DNA from: Antennarius striatus
Taxonomy: Eukaryota > Chordata > Actinopteri > Lophiiformes > Antennariidae
Direction of reading: 5' to 3'
Assembly: GCF_040054535.1 (NCBI RefSeq)
Contig: NC_090780.1
Coordinates: forward strand, 15,199,001 to 15,263,000
DNA: 64,000 nt
A program made the translations under genes and the position numbers. Position 1 is the stretch's first letter. Each line of letters opens with the position of its first letter. The notes beneath the pieces were generated by a model. That model made no database searches. It worked only from the letters and a program-made list of their open reading frames with translations, and had not been told where the DNA came from. Positions 1-21,905 of the stretch are shown here, in pieces.

Positions 1-186
1 CTCTCTAAAAGGACTGCTGAATGATGGTGATACTTCTGCATGATGGACAGTTAGAAGAGTGATTCTGGTGTTTGGTCTTCATGAGGGGGGGGGGCATGTT
101 CTGACTGACGTAACTGGGGGACTTTAAGTTTCTTGCTTCGCCTGCCAGTTTCTTTTTAATGCACCGATGGGTGGGGAGGATGACTT

Positions 187-202
187 TGTGTGTGTGTGTG
201 TG

Positions 203-267
<65 letters not shown>
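187..267. repeat. (TG)n microsatellite
   Basis: An almost pure TG dinucleotide run of about 80 bases with one TGCG interruption. It lies in the last intron of the upstream gene, 140 bases before that gene's terminal exon. The histidine/threonine and cysteine/valine ORFs over it are repeat translations, not genes. Confidence 0.95.
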
Positions 268-270
<3 letters not shown>

Positions 271-406
271 GTAATGGGGGGGTGAATCATTACCTTTTCC
301 TGTTGCTTTCGAATATAAAAGACATGCACAGTCACACAAACACAGATATAATACATGTAAACGACCCTTTCTGAGTTTGATTCTGATGTGTGTCTTTTTT
401 TCTCAG

Positions 407-482
407 GGCCAGAGAGCAGAAAAAGGCCAGGGGTCCTGAGAGCCCAACACCAGGCCCCACACATAGCCCCCTCAGCCTGTGA
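407..482 (+). CDS. terminal coding exon of an unrecognised upstream gene (partial)
   Basis: A pyrimidine-rich acceptor (TTTTTTTCTCAG) ends at 406. It is followed by a frame that, after one carried-over base, reads AREQKKARGPES and ends THSPLSL with a TGA stop at 480-482. The basic then Pro/Ser-rich tail looks like a disordered protein C-terminus. Earlier exons lie left of the window, so the protein cannot be named. The assignment rests only on the acceptor, an open frame and the long A/T-rich downstream stretch that would suit a 3' UTR. One other frame stays open to 540, so the frame choice is an inference. Confidence 0.35.
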
Positions 483-3400
483 GCAACCTATAATCCCTAC
501 CCACCCTTCATCTTTTCCCTTTTCTTGTCATGCATCCTTCTAAAAACTCCTTCCTTTTTCCATTCCCCTAAACCCTTCTCCTGCTCATTTCTTTCCCCTC
601 TTTCTCTCACTTTGTCTCTTCCCTCTTCTCTCAAGAGGGAATGAAAACTCTTCCCAGACAGACTGAGGACAGGATAGGTGTCCATCATGGCAGCTCAGAC
701 AGACAGACTGCTGGGCAGAGCCCAGGGACCTGGCTCTGCCCACAGCACTGATCCTCCACAGTTTCACTGGGAGGCCATCACATTAACCTCATGGCATTTT
801 TTGCACTCTTCATGGATATGTTTCTTTGCAAGAGCAAGTCGACAAGTCAAACAGGAGGACACATGGAAGCCCCTGACGCCAACATCCCAGGGTTCATAGC
901 AGCAACTGGATGTACGTGAAGGCTGCAGTGATGAACAGCTGACTCGAGATGAAAGCTACTTTGACATGCAGAAAATATACAAAACATTTTGTGTTTTGTA
1001 TCCAAACAGTGATCCATGAAAGAATAAGAAAACATAAACCAAAAAAACACATCTTTATGTTGCATTTGCATGCAAAGATTTTTTTTCTCGCTTATGCCTC
1101 CTCCACATCATCTAGAAAATAGTGGCAAGTCATTCAGCAATGTATCGCAATACCACCAACCACTCTGACTCACAGGCTTAGAAACCTTCTTATTAGTCAC
1201 CTCATCATAAAAGGAGGAACTGCACTTGAATGTAAGAGGAGCATTGTTCGATAAGGGTCGGGGTCTGAATAATGATGTCTTAATTTGTTACATGGACTTT
1301 GTATGGAGTCGTTCTCAGAGGCAGCTTTTGCTCGCCTGATGTGGTGTGTCTGTGTTTGTTCAATTCAATGCATGTGTTTGAGCTACAAGCTCCTGCATGC
1401 TTGCCAAACTGCTTTAGTGTTGTTTCTTTTGTATTTCTGTGTGTAGTTGTGTCCCACTTACGTCCTCATCAACTGATCCTCGCCCTGTGTAATGTGAACT
1501 CTGTAAGGACAAATGACTTGTTTTGGGTGCTTTTTTTACTCTATTTATTTAAGGGTCTGATTATTTATTTAAGTGGCTCAAGAGTGGTTTAGCTTGAGAC
1601 TTATTCCCCCCTCCCCCCGTGTGGTTATATATGACATGTTCTAACGGTTAAATGTCTCTGTTAGTTTGTTCTTTGCGTGAACCTCTAAATCCTGACTGTG
1701 GTTTTGAGGAGGGAGTCACATACCATTGCCTTGACTTTGTCTTGACTCTGAGAGGTCTCTATGCTTGCTCTGTACAGGACATGGGTTCTATACCTGTCCC
1801 TAAAAAGGGCATTGGTCCCCATATTAGCCCTAAAGGGTGATCAAATCCATATTTTGGACTATTGCATATTCCTGTATATAAACTGACGAGGTAAGGGGAT
1901 ACAAGGACCCTGAAACTTTTTCATAAGAGGACTGTATTTAAGATTATAAATTATTTTACTCCCATATTAAAAACTTAGAACAGAGACCTGGGTACACAGG
2001 ATGGCTGTATTGCTTGTAAATAATGTAGATAATGCAAACGGGATAATTTGCATGAGATTTAAGACAAAGAAACAGCAAAAAGAACATGTTAGTGGCTATG
2101 GACTGTGACCAGATTTTAACTGCTTCACTTTAAGATTATCCAGTGTAAGTGTTACTGAAATTAATATTTTGTTAAAGCATGCAACTGAAAACTCTAATGT
2201 TAGAATTATAAGTGGGAAAACAAAGTTAGCTGAAACTGATCTTTCAGACAAAACATCTACACTTTGTGCTTTTGTTTCTTGGCTAGCAAAAATCTAACCC
2301 TTTTGCCAGTAGTGCCAACTATTATGAATGCTTCTTCTGCCTAACAATGTATGTTGGGGAAACCAACATCCAAAAGATAACAGTAAGATCCACAGAGGCA
2401 ACACACAGACAGTAACAGTAGAAGAAATCTAGTTCTAGCTCACCTGTAGACCTACACGTTCTGAAGTCTTTCATGTAAATGATGATGATGCAATTGTGAT
2501 GATGATACTAATGTGATGAAGATCATGAGGGTTTTTAATATGAATGCAGTGTATGATTTTCTGAAAAAAAGGGAAGAGGGCGCTACATTCTTTTAAAATG
2601 TGGTTGTGCTTCAGCAACATACTAGCTTTTATTCAGACTACTAATCACACCTACAGCAGATCCAGCCTGGCCTCCAGACAAAGCTTTCCATCTACAAATA
2701 GAATGTCTCCTCCCCACTTTTAACATATCATTTGTTTCATTTTTCTCTTGTCATTGTCACTGCCATTATTGTATGATGTGTACTTTAGACTTCTGGAAAG
2801 TTCTGTTTAGAAAGTGCCTGCTCAACAAAAAATTACAAGCAAATATCAGGAAATATCTATTGTATGTCCTCTAAAAGTTAACAGTTACCTGTTTATTTTC
2901 CTAAATTGTGTGTTAAAAATGAACTTGACAGTGTTAAACTTGATCTGAGTCTAAGTTAAAAGTTTTAATTTGTCAGTGGTATGAATGGATGATCATGGCC
3001 TGATTGATGCTGTGTGTCGCTTTCTGAGACGGTAATTACAGTATCACTATATCCCCACTTGTGTGTCAGTTTTATATCATTAGAAAAAGTAAACCTTAGA
3101 ATTAAGCACCTATGTGTGAAGGGCACTGTCAAAGAGTCTATTGGAAGTTGTGTGTTTCTTGCATGGACTCTATTCGTCTGTCTTTCCTTAGAAAGAGTTT
3201 TGCGGCATTTAAACGAAAGCAACCATTTTCCAGAGGACAAAATATCTATCATATGCACTTTTGTTTTTTCACTCACTGTCTCATGAAGATATGCACGCAC
3301 CCAAAAACACATACATGCACGAATGAACACATTCAGGCAAACAAATGTGCTGCACTCTTTCTCTCTGTGCTTTTGTCTTTGGGAACAATTAAATCTCTCC

Positions 3401-5226
3401 CTTAGATTTTACTCAGGGTTGAAGAACAGGGAGATGGTTTGTGGAGTGTAATGATCGCTAACACAGTTGTCTGTGGACATTTATCTGTGCGTGTATGTGT
3501 AAATGTTTGTGGATGTTAGGGAAACTCCAGTTGTTCATTCAGTAACCCTCCTCATTACTGTTTAAATCATCTTCTTGATTGATGCAGTCATGATATTCCT
3601 CTCCGGTGATGTGAACCAGCAAATGTGATCTGTTTGATTCATCCGAGCTGAGTTTGCATCACTTTTTCTAGAAAGAAATGAATCCCCGAATCTTGTATTT
3701 AACAAGGTTGTTTTGAATATAAACCAAACTCAATAGAAGTGAAAAGTGGTGCTTTTATTTCTACACATGCTCTTGTCTTAAACGCACAAGATTTTTAAAA
3801 CGACGCTTAAATAATGCAAGGAAGTATTGAGTATATATCACCTCAATTTGCTTCATTTAAAAGGGTTGTAACAGAAAGTACACTGAAAGATATACAGTAC
3901 AATTGGAGGATCCCTCATATGTATATTTCACGTTTTCTGAATTTGTCATACTGAGAAACAGTCACAGTCAGGACAGTGCTGTCAGAAGCATTCCATCTCC
4001 AGCCGCACCTGAACCTCCTCTTAAACTGCGTCTCCTTTCACATCAGCGCAGTATATATCACAAAGAACATTACTTTGGACTCCTTGATGTACGCTATAAA
4101 CATACTACAAAAGGAAAATGCTTATGCATATCAACACACAAATATATACACACACAGATTGCATAATATTTCATCAATATGTTCATATTTTTGGGGAGGA
4201 TGGTTACTGTAAAAAAAAATATAGAATAGAAAATGAGAAAATAAAATATTGCAATAGTAGACAGCAGATAGACATGCACAGAGGTGGCCTCTGCCTAGAG
4301 ATGAATGGCATTACCCTTCAGGCCTTGTTTTGAGAGAGCGTGGCCAAACACCACATTGCATGCTAGAATGGTGGACCCTTATAGATAACCTATGGCTAGA
4401 CCTCTCCCTGCCGTCCTCTTCTTTCACCCTGTCTTCGCTTTGTCATTTCCTGCAGTATTCCCACCTTGCCTGCTGTTGTGTTTTCCATGCCTATCTCAGT
4501 CTTTCATTCCTCTTTTTTGTAGCCTAGATTTTACTTTGTTTTACAAATGTGCATGCACAAGCATCACTAAAATGTTGATGTTTTTAAAAGAATATTTTGT
4601 TGCTGAGGCCATGCAAAGTGTTTTGAATATTGCCCTTATATGTGGAAAATGTCTTCTGAATGCTTTACATAATTTCTGCTGTAAAATGAAATCAGAATAA
4701 AAAGAAAATTTGCACTTTAAATTGTGTTTTTGTTTTTCACAGATATTTATTTCTCCAATTGGTCTTGAAGACAAATTTTCAACTTGTCTCATCCAGCATG
4801 CCTACTACAGACTGTATTTCACACAAGTGCAATTCTCCCGACACAACTGTTATCAGAAGCCTAACAGTTGTGAATAGTAGCTTGTACTTGTTCTAAAACT
4901 TGATATTGATAGTCTGAGATCTCCTTGTTCAAGATAATGTGACATTTTTGAATGAAGAAATTAAAGTATACCTGAATTGGGTTCTCAAATTAAAGATGTA
5001 TATGCAGTAATCTGGTGTCCAGTACATTTAGATTGTACTCAGTGTTTTCATAGTATTTTCAGCCACATTTTAAACACTTAGAAGACAATGACAGACATGA
5101 GGGCAAAACCGATTCTGACAGCCATGTGCTTAAGATACTTTCAGAAATATGGCAGTCCTGTTTGTGTATTTTTTTATCACTTGTAAATATTGTGCCTTTA
5201 CGTTGATTTAGCCTAGTTATTAATAT
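483..5226 (+). other. probable 3' UTR of the upstream gene, then spacer
   Basis: No convincing coding exon is visible in these 4.7 kb; the ORFs are short and lack domain signatures. The first part resembles a 3' UTR. Two AU-rich nonamer-type sites, TATTTATTT (1542-1550) and TTATTTATTT (1561-1570), lie close together, and a Pumilio-type TGTAAATA is at 2015-2022. A canonical AATAAA at 4696-4701 could be the poly(A) signal, which would make a very long UTR; an earlier non-canonical signal is equally possible. The rest is AT-rich and unremarkable. Confidence 0.35.
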
Positions 5227-5520
5227 AGCGTGAATTGTCTGTGTAGGTTCTCAGTTATCCAGGCCATGGTTATCCAAAGCTGTTTAAATCAGTCCACTGG
5301 ACTTTAAGAAAGTTTCTTGAACACGTATTTTCATATCTCATCCGAGAGGCCTCTTCAGTTCTGAAGGTGGCTGGGTGTGGTCACCATGGGTGTAGTCAGT
5401 GCTATTCACATCCAGCGACCATAGTTGACACCCATTTGGCTTCCCAACAGTGGGGTTGACCAAGACGATCGTTGAAATCTGAGTTTCACCAAAAGGACCT
5501 GACTGTAAAAAGGTGAAAGG
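5227..5520. repeat. dispersed teleost repeat, truncated copy
   Basis: It begins TGTGTAGGTTCTCAGTTATC and includes a segment reading like 'ACTGGACTTTAAGAAAGTTT ... CTTGAACACG ... GAGGCCTCTTCAGTTCTGAA'. I recognise this as a motif found repeatedly in fish genomic sequence, but I cannot give it a family name. The same start motif recurs at 7150, where the larger inverted-repeat element begins. The copy ends near a poly-C run at 5526-5540. It is degenerate and has no coding capacity. Confidence 0.55.
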
Positions 5521-5926
5521 TGATCCCCCCCCCCCCCCTTCAGAGATGGCTTCTCCACTTTGACATTTTTTTTTAACTCAATTCAATTTTTTATACTTGA
5601 TTAATGGCCAAAGGCAAATTAGTGGCACAGTCTAGTTAGTTAAATCAAATCACATTAAAAAAAAATATGTATTGCTTTTTTTTCTTGATGTTGTTTTTTG
5701 TCTCATCTGTCTTCAACAGCCCATATTTTCAGACGCAAAATTTGCACTACTATACTTGCAAATTACCAAGAACTACTTGCAGCACATCAGCTTCCACCAC
5801 CAGTGTAAAACAATTACAGAGAGGACTGCATCAGTTTTACGACAGTTACGACATCCAGTGAGAACATGGTGAAATCTCTATGCGCGTCGCTGACAAATCA
5901 ACGGTAACTGCAGCGCAAGCTGGAAA

Positions 5927-5985
5927 TGACGTCAGAGTCGCAGCTGATATAAAGACGTGGTTGTTCCGGGGAAACCGGAGTACGC
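5927..5985 (+). promoter_or_regulatory. hipk1: hipk1 core promoter: palindromic CRE plus TATA box
   Basis: A full consensus cAMP-response element TGACGTCA sits at 5927-5934. Thirteen bases later a TATA-like TATAAAG occupies 5948-5954. A start site would be expected about 25-30 bases downstream, near 5978-5984, at the beginning of a GC-rich stretch that leads into a good splice donor at 6286. Sequence is direct; use as the promoter is inferred from position relative to the first coding exon. Confidence 0.6.
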
Positions 5986-6285
5986 TGCTCCGGGAGCGAC
6001 GAATTTGTACAGGATTTTTGTTATTTTTTTAGGCCATAAATTTACACAGTTTGTCACTAGATGAGCTAGCGTAACATTACAATGAGACCCATGCGTCTTT
6101 CTTGTGGAAACCCAGCACTTTGACGCCTTTCGCCGCTGCCTAGCCCTCCATCGACTGAGGAAACAATGCAGGCCTAGCTACCATCTAATGTTAGCAAGCG
6201 GAAGCTAATCGACTAACGGCAGTCTGCAGTGGGATTTAAACCTCGGAGAAATAAGTTCTTCGACGTTGTGATAACATCCAGCCCG
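5980..6285 (+). other. hipk1: hipk1 non-coding exon 1 with three short uORFs
   Basis: The exon runs from the inferred start site to the donor CCCG|GTATGT (GT at 6286). It contains three upstream ATGs, each followed by a prompt in-frame stop: 6061-6069 (ATG AGC TAG), 6082-6123 (13 codons beginning MRPMRLSC, with TGA at 6121-6123) and 6166-6177 (ATG CAG GCC TAG). No long frame is open, so it is 5' UTR. The uORFs could damp translation of the main frame that starts at 8245. The 5' boundary is an estimate. Confidence 0.5.
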
Positions 6286-6346
6286 GTATGTCACTAAATA
6301 TTCCTTGTCTATTTTGTTTTTTTACACTTTCTACTTGATTTAACGT

Positions 6347-6411
6347 AACGTTAACTTTATTTTGACATGTAAACTGCTGATAATCTAACACCCTATTTTC
6401 GCAACGTTAGC
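6347..6411. promoter_or_regulatory. AACGTTAGC-type motif cluster downstream of the hipk1 start
   Basis: AACGTTAA (6347-6354) and AACGTTAGC (6403-6411) lie in the first 130 bases of intron 1. Related GCTAGC (6065-6070) and AATGTTAGC (6187-6195) lie in exon 1. The same word family recurs at the ube2j2 promoter (34885-35241) and near the acap3 internal start (47001-47009). Function is unknown. Confidence 0.4.
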
Positions 6412-7146
6412 CCTTTAGCTCAGTAGCAGTGGCGGGTTAGGTAATGTTACCCTTGTCGCAAATTGTTGACTGGATCCAAAAAGTGGAAGTAACATAATTA
6501 AATTGATGTTCTGCTTTTGCTACAGACATTTAACAGGGGGTGGTGATTGATTGACTTGTCTGTAGTTCACTTAGTTCCCCAAAGAGTCACCCTGTAGGTA
6601 CCCATCACACACACAGCAGATTATTACTGTACATGCTGTTGCTGCGCAAGTATTGAAACGATAAGAATTAACTCTCAAGATTTATTTCAATTTTCCAGTG
6701 AGGGAATCAATCAGATAAAGCAGGCTTATTTAGTATTCAATATATGATTTCTGATCATGGTATAACTATGATGAAACGTTATCGATTTTGGCAACATATA
6801 CTAGTAAACAGTCCTTGTCCAGGGTCAGGCTCAGCTGCTCCTTTAGTTGAAACAGGTTCGTTCCTGTAATCCTGAATCAATTGACTGGTTGGTGTACTGC
6901 TGTCATGTTGGACTTTATTAACAATTATATTACTAAGATCGTATATTAAGTGAAATTCCTACATTCGTAATTATAAATTTTGTTATAGTTTTTTTTAAGC
7001 TATACCATATGAAGTAAGTAGGGATCACCGTTTCTTCAGTAGACTGATAATGGCTACATCAGCAACTCCATCTTTGACTGCATATATTTAGTAAATAAAC
7101 ATGTCACAATGCAGTATATGCTGTGTCTTGTTCATAGTTAAACAAC

Positions 7147-8130
7147 ATGTCTGTGTAGATTCTCAATCATCTAGGTTGAGGTAAATCAAGAAGAGCAAAA
7201 AAACTGCATTAACTGGACTTGCTCAAGATTGGTTGAAAACTTACACTCCCGTTGGAGTGGAAAAACAAACCGACGACGGAAACCACCATGACAATAAGTC
7301 TTGTTTGAAGTCGTTAGCGTTAATAATGGAGTTGATGTCCCACCCACCCTTGTCTGAGCTGTTATGGTCACACAAGGGTGTGAATGACTCTTCTGGTTTC
7401 TGGGGGTGGTGGTCAGTGCTGCATTGTAGGTGGCTGATAGATGGGGTCTTAATCCTCATCCTCTGTTCAGAGATGGTTTGACAAAAGTTTGACAAAAATG
7501 GCTTGTTTAACCCTTCTCTCAAGCCCTCCCCTGTGGTGAGTCCTAAGCTTGTGGAACGCTTGTTTGGGCTACCGAATGAACAAGTCACTGCGTCCCTCAC
7601 TGCACTTGGCAACACACACTGCGTTGCTCTGCTTGTGTCATGGTGTTTGTCCTTAGGCTGGACCAACTTCTGTCTTAGTCTGTTACTAGGATTGCAGTGT
7701 GTGGAAACCTTGTGTTTACTGAAAACAATCATCATTTTTTTCTGAAACACCAGTACTGTAGGAGATACAAACAATTTTCCGTTTGATAAAGGCCCAGTTC
7801 AGTTAGCCACATGTCTTAAGAGCATTTGCGTTTCTGCTCTTTGACCTTTGGCACAACTTTGTTTTTGTCAGTGGTAGTTTACTCTGTATGGAAATAGGGG
7901 ATGGTCATATGGAGGCAGTTTTGGTGTGACATGGGTTCACCTTTATCTCCTGTATAGGGTGGGCAGGACAACGACTCTCCTTTGAATGGTAACGACTCCA
8001 AACAAGACCCATTGTCTTGGTGTTTTCGGTTGTCTATTGCTTTCTGTTCCAACAGGAGTAACAATCTGGACTTGGTTACAACTGAAGGAAGCCTCTTTGA
8101 CCAGAAGTGAAATGTCTTCTAACAACCTTA
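7147..8130. mobile_element. inverted-repeat (foldback-like) dispersed element in hipk1 intron 1
   Basis: The left part at about 7205-7360 (plus strand) matches the reverse complement of about 7970-8100. Shared words are ACTCC(C/T)GTTGGA, a CGACGGAAACCACCATGACA-like stretch, TCTTGTTTGAAGTCGTTA and CCCACCC. The element therefore has imperfect terminal inverted repeats of about 150 bases around a unique centre. Its left start (TGTCTGTGTAGATTCTCAAT) resembles the repeat at 5227. The 177-codon minus-strand frame over it (7241-7774) has no recognised domain and is treated as repeat-derived. Exact ends and family are not established. Confidence 0.5.
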
Positions 8131-8166
8131 AGAAAGTCTAATTGATTCTTTTTGTGCTCTTTTTGA

Positions 8167-18777
<10,611 letters not shown>

Positions 18778-20285
18778 GAGGCCGCACACTTTGAACAAAG
18801 GAGGATTAAATGTATACTTCCCCCACATACTATTACAAAGGGACATTTAATCTCTATTCTAGTAGTAGAACTGTTTTGTCTATTATTCAGTTGCTGCTTT
18901 CAGAATCTAAGGCAGCGTTTCACCTCCAACTCATATCACACACTCTTGTGTTCATGATTTTTAAGTCATTGATATTGTATCGATTTATTTTCCTTTTAGA
19001 TTTGTGTTCTTAAGCCCCAGCGTATCTGTATGTATAATTAACATTTTGCGGTTAATGTATTTTACTCCTGTTTATCTTGAGGTTTTGTGAGAAGAGAGAC
19101 GATGCTCCTGTCACACACTGCGATGACACTTTAGGCGAACCTTAAGACACCTGACTCACACGGCTAGCAAAAGACTAGCCAATAGAGTTAAAAGTTGTTA
19201 ATTTTTAATGAGCCTTTTTCAAAAAGTTCTCACACTAATCCAATGAGACCCTTTGTTTTTTTGCCTAACACAACCATGACTGTATCTTAATCATGTCTGT
19301 TTATTCTCCAAAGTCTTTTACCATGTTTAAATTATAATTTGTTGTGGCATAAGAAGAGGAAAGTCCATGAAGATGTTGAATATGGTTAAGGTGTGGTTAA
19401 AAACTGTGATGGATATGCGTTTTATTTAAGTGTATGTGTGATAGTCGATGTAGTGATAGTGTTAGGCGAGGTTAATCATTTCCTTATGCAATAGAAACTT
19501 GTGTTTTATTCCCATCAACTGAGTGTTGAATGTATTTATGAAGTACAGAGGAGTGGGATCACCGTCATCGGGACTGACATGAAAAGCTTTTGATGGAAAT
19601 GGAATAAGGACCCTTACTTTCTCTCCTTTGAAATATGTGAGGGGGGGGGGGGGGGTTCTGTTGGCTGAAAAAAAAAATCATCTGTGAATCCTGATTGTGT
19701 TACCGTCTCACTATGCAGATAGATTCATGGCCAGTTTTATCTTTTCATATTGATATTGTTATATCCCCTTCACACTTGGAAATGCTCCATAGGAAGTTGG
19801 GACAAACTCCCCGCACTGCTGTATGACTGGTGAAAAACACAAGCCTTTTGTAAACCATTGTCCCATGTATGTATCGAGGTATATGTCCTACACTTAGAGG
19901 TGGTGCTGTTCACTGAACACACTGCTTATATCGTTCCACACATAAAATGTGCACAAGTGACTTACTCATATAGATTGTCAAAAATCATTGTTTTTCACAA
20001 GGGATCATTCAATGTGATCCACACCGTGACTTCAGCTGAGAGACTTCTATTTCCACCGGTTCTGGTTAAAGGAGGTTGATCTGTGGATGGTGTGTGGGAT
20101 TTCTGTTATTTAGAAAGTCCTCCCTGTTGTGTTTGATTTACCTTTGTGTTGTCTAAATATTTAACTGTATTTCATCTAAACATAGTATAGTCAAGAGGCT
20201 ATTTGGTAGAACTAATTCAGGGAAAAAAGTCAGCTAAAATAATCCAGTCACTGTTTTCAATAAACGAAAAAATTCGAATGGTTTG
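18778..20285 (+). other. hipk1: hipk1 3' UTR with poly(A) signal
   Basis: About 1.5 kb without a coding frame follows the TAG stop at 18775-18777. A canonical AATAAA at 20259-20264 is followed by a GT-rich stretch (GGTTTGTGTCG), as expected at a cleavage site near 20280. A run of about 16 G residues at 19640-19656 could form a G-quadruplex in the mRNA. Recognisable repeats begin directly after this point. Confidence 0.7.
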
Positions 20286-20509
20286 TGTCGTTATTCCTCA
20301 CGCTTTACCAGAAGTATTCATTCATCATAAACCCGAAGTGTGTGTGTGTGCGCGTGCGTGTGTACGCACGTGCATACACTAAGGAAGACCTGCAGCTCAC
20401 AATTTTTTTTTAATGTCAATATAAACAAGGAACAAACATCAAGGAGGAATTCTTTGTTACCGTACAATATCATCCACTGGCCCTGACAAGCAAGTTTTGC
20501 TAAGTTTGA

Positions 20510-20553
20510 CTGATTGTTTGGATCCAAAGACACTGTTGGATCCAAACAATCAG
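20510..20553. repeat. perfect 18-bp hairpin
   Basis: The arms CTGATTGTTTGGATCCAA (20510-20527) and its exact reverse complement (20536-20553) flank an 8-base spacer, AGACACTG. It marks the edge of the SINE-like repeat that follows and lies 245 bases past the hipk1 poly(A) signal. Confidence 0.9.
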
Positions 20554-20665
20554 TCTATCAATCTTTTATTTGTAAAGCGCTTAATCACATCAGCAGGCAT
20601 TTCAAAGTGCTTCAACAGAGAGAAACCCAACAGAACCCTTAAGAAACCCTTATCATTCACACTGT
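20554..20665 (-). mobile_element. SINE-like repeat fragment
   Basis: The stretch TTTATTTGTAAAGCGCTTAA followed by TTTCAAAGTGCTTCAACAGA is the reverse complement of the tail region of the repeat at 22726-22920. The '...GCGC-TATACAAATAAA' type of tail is typical of fish short interspersed repeats. It is a fragment without a defined 5' end. Confidence 0.55.
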
Positions 20666-20807
20666 CAAAATGAACATTGAAATCTTATATTAATATAACC
20701 TCATCTTTGGTCACAGCCAAATTGAATACAAATTCAAAAAAATCTACCAGAAAAAAAGAATATGGTCCAGCAGGATGATATGCAATTACAAATTCAATGG
20801 ATTCAGT

Positions 20808-21035
20808 TCATTTATTTGCAGACTGTAGCACAGTCATGATAAGACTATCAAAAGTAATGTAGCTGGACCCAGGTTTAGGGATAATCGCTAAATTAGAATT
20901 GTAAATGGCTGCCACGCAACCTCCCCGTCCATGATCACGCGCAATGTGAGTGTTAATATGGCTGGGAGGAGAGGCTTCATTAAGACTAACATACTCTTTC
21001 TTATGTAGCCATGTTTCTGTTGGTCCGAAAAGCAA
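20808..21035 (-). mobile_element. non-LTR retrotransposon fragment, AP-endonuclease region
   Basis: The minus strand reads TETWLHKKEYVSLNEASPPS, then HIARDHGRGGCVAAIYNS. This matches the conserved TETWL ... RGGGVA block of the apurinic-like endonuclease of CR1/L2-type LINEs in fish. The fragment is about 75 codons, has no reverse transcriptase attached and is flanked by unrelated repeats, so it is a dead remnant. Confidence 0.75.
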
Positions 21036-21290
21036 TATGACTACACATTCATTTATCTTTTATTTTGTGTCGCATTATTCAGACTTTCAATTAAATGTTG
21101 TCCTCAAATCAAGAAAATCACGACCCCGTCTGTTCAGATGCACGACTTTTCTTACAAATACAGCTATCCCATTTGGTAAATTTTCCTGGAGACAAACCCT
21201 TCAGAATCATCAAATAGGAGTTCCACAGGATTGCAGGTGAATGACGTAGAAATCTGATAAATTAAATCGAAATTATATTCTCTTAATGAA
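21036..21290 (-). mobile_element. Harbinger-associated non-coding remnant
   Basis: Read on the minus strand, 21175-21280 contains CACCTGCAATCCTGTGGAAC, then GATGATTCTGA(A/C)(A/G)GGTTT. This matches the plus strand at 28190-28265, next to a Harbinger transposase fragment. The shared block shows both belong to one dispersed family. No frame is preserved. Confidence 0.45.
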
Positions 21291-21330
21291 ATTGTGCTAC
21301 AACCTCAGATTTGGATTATTATCTTTAATT

Positions 21331-21905
21331 ACATCCCGCGGAGCGGTGAGGTATTGTAATTGTCAGTGTTTGTGTGTTCGTCCGTCCGTCTGTCCACCAA
21401 ATATCTTCGCAACCGTTGCAGATAGAAAGATGAAACAAAAAGCACATTACTCGGGTGGCAAAGGGGATGAAAATGAGATGACCACCTTGACCTTGAGAAA
21501 ACTAGGTCAAGGTCAAATTTCAACTTTGGTACACTCAGGAACCGGATTAGAGAGACGAGGGAGAAGGCCGGTGTGAGTAAAATCATAGAACAAAGCACTA
21601 GCTTTGATCTATGGTCTGAGATATTTTCTATCCTGAGATATGTTTGCACATATCTCAGAAAAAGGATAAGATAGAAAGATGAAACAAAAGGTTTGATATT
21701 CAGGGAGGCAAGGGGATGAAAATTAGATCACAACCTTGACCTTGAAAAAGTAGGTCAAGGTCACATTTAATACCTTTTTTGGTACAAATCTCTGAAAACC
21801 TATGAAAAATAGAATGCTCCAGTTACATGTTGGATCATGGGTCTTTTATCAAATCAAATAAAATTTTAAATTCAGGGGTATCGCGGGATGTTGCAGTCTA
21901 TGACT
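21331..21905. mobile_element. non-autonomous Harbinger-like element, copy 1
   Basis: It starts TTACATCCCGCGGAGCGGTG and ends near GCGGGATGTTGCAGTC, giving inverted ends ACATCCCGC / GCGGGATGT next to a TTA that would suit the 3-bp target duplication of PIF/Harbinger elements. Inside are ATCTTCGCAACCGTTGCAGA and two blocks with AGGTCAAGGTCA (21504-21515 and 21752-21763). The same family occurs truncated at 25238-25500 and inverted at 62295-62880. Its 106-codon ORF is incidental. Confidence 0.6.

Noticed and set aside
7241..7774. 177-codon minus-strand ORF
   Set aside because: It lies across the inverted-repeat element, shows no domain, and its sequence recurs as diverged non-coding repeat on the other arm.
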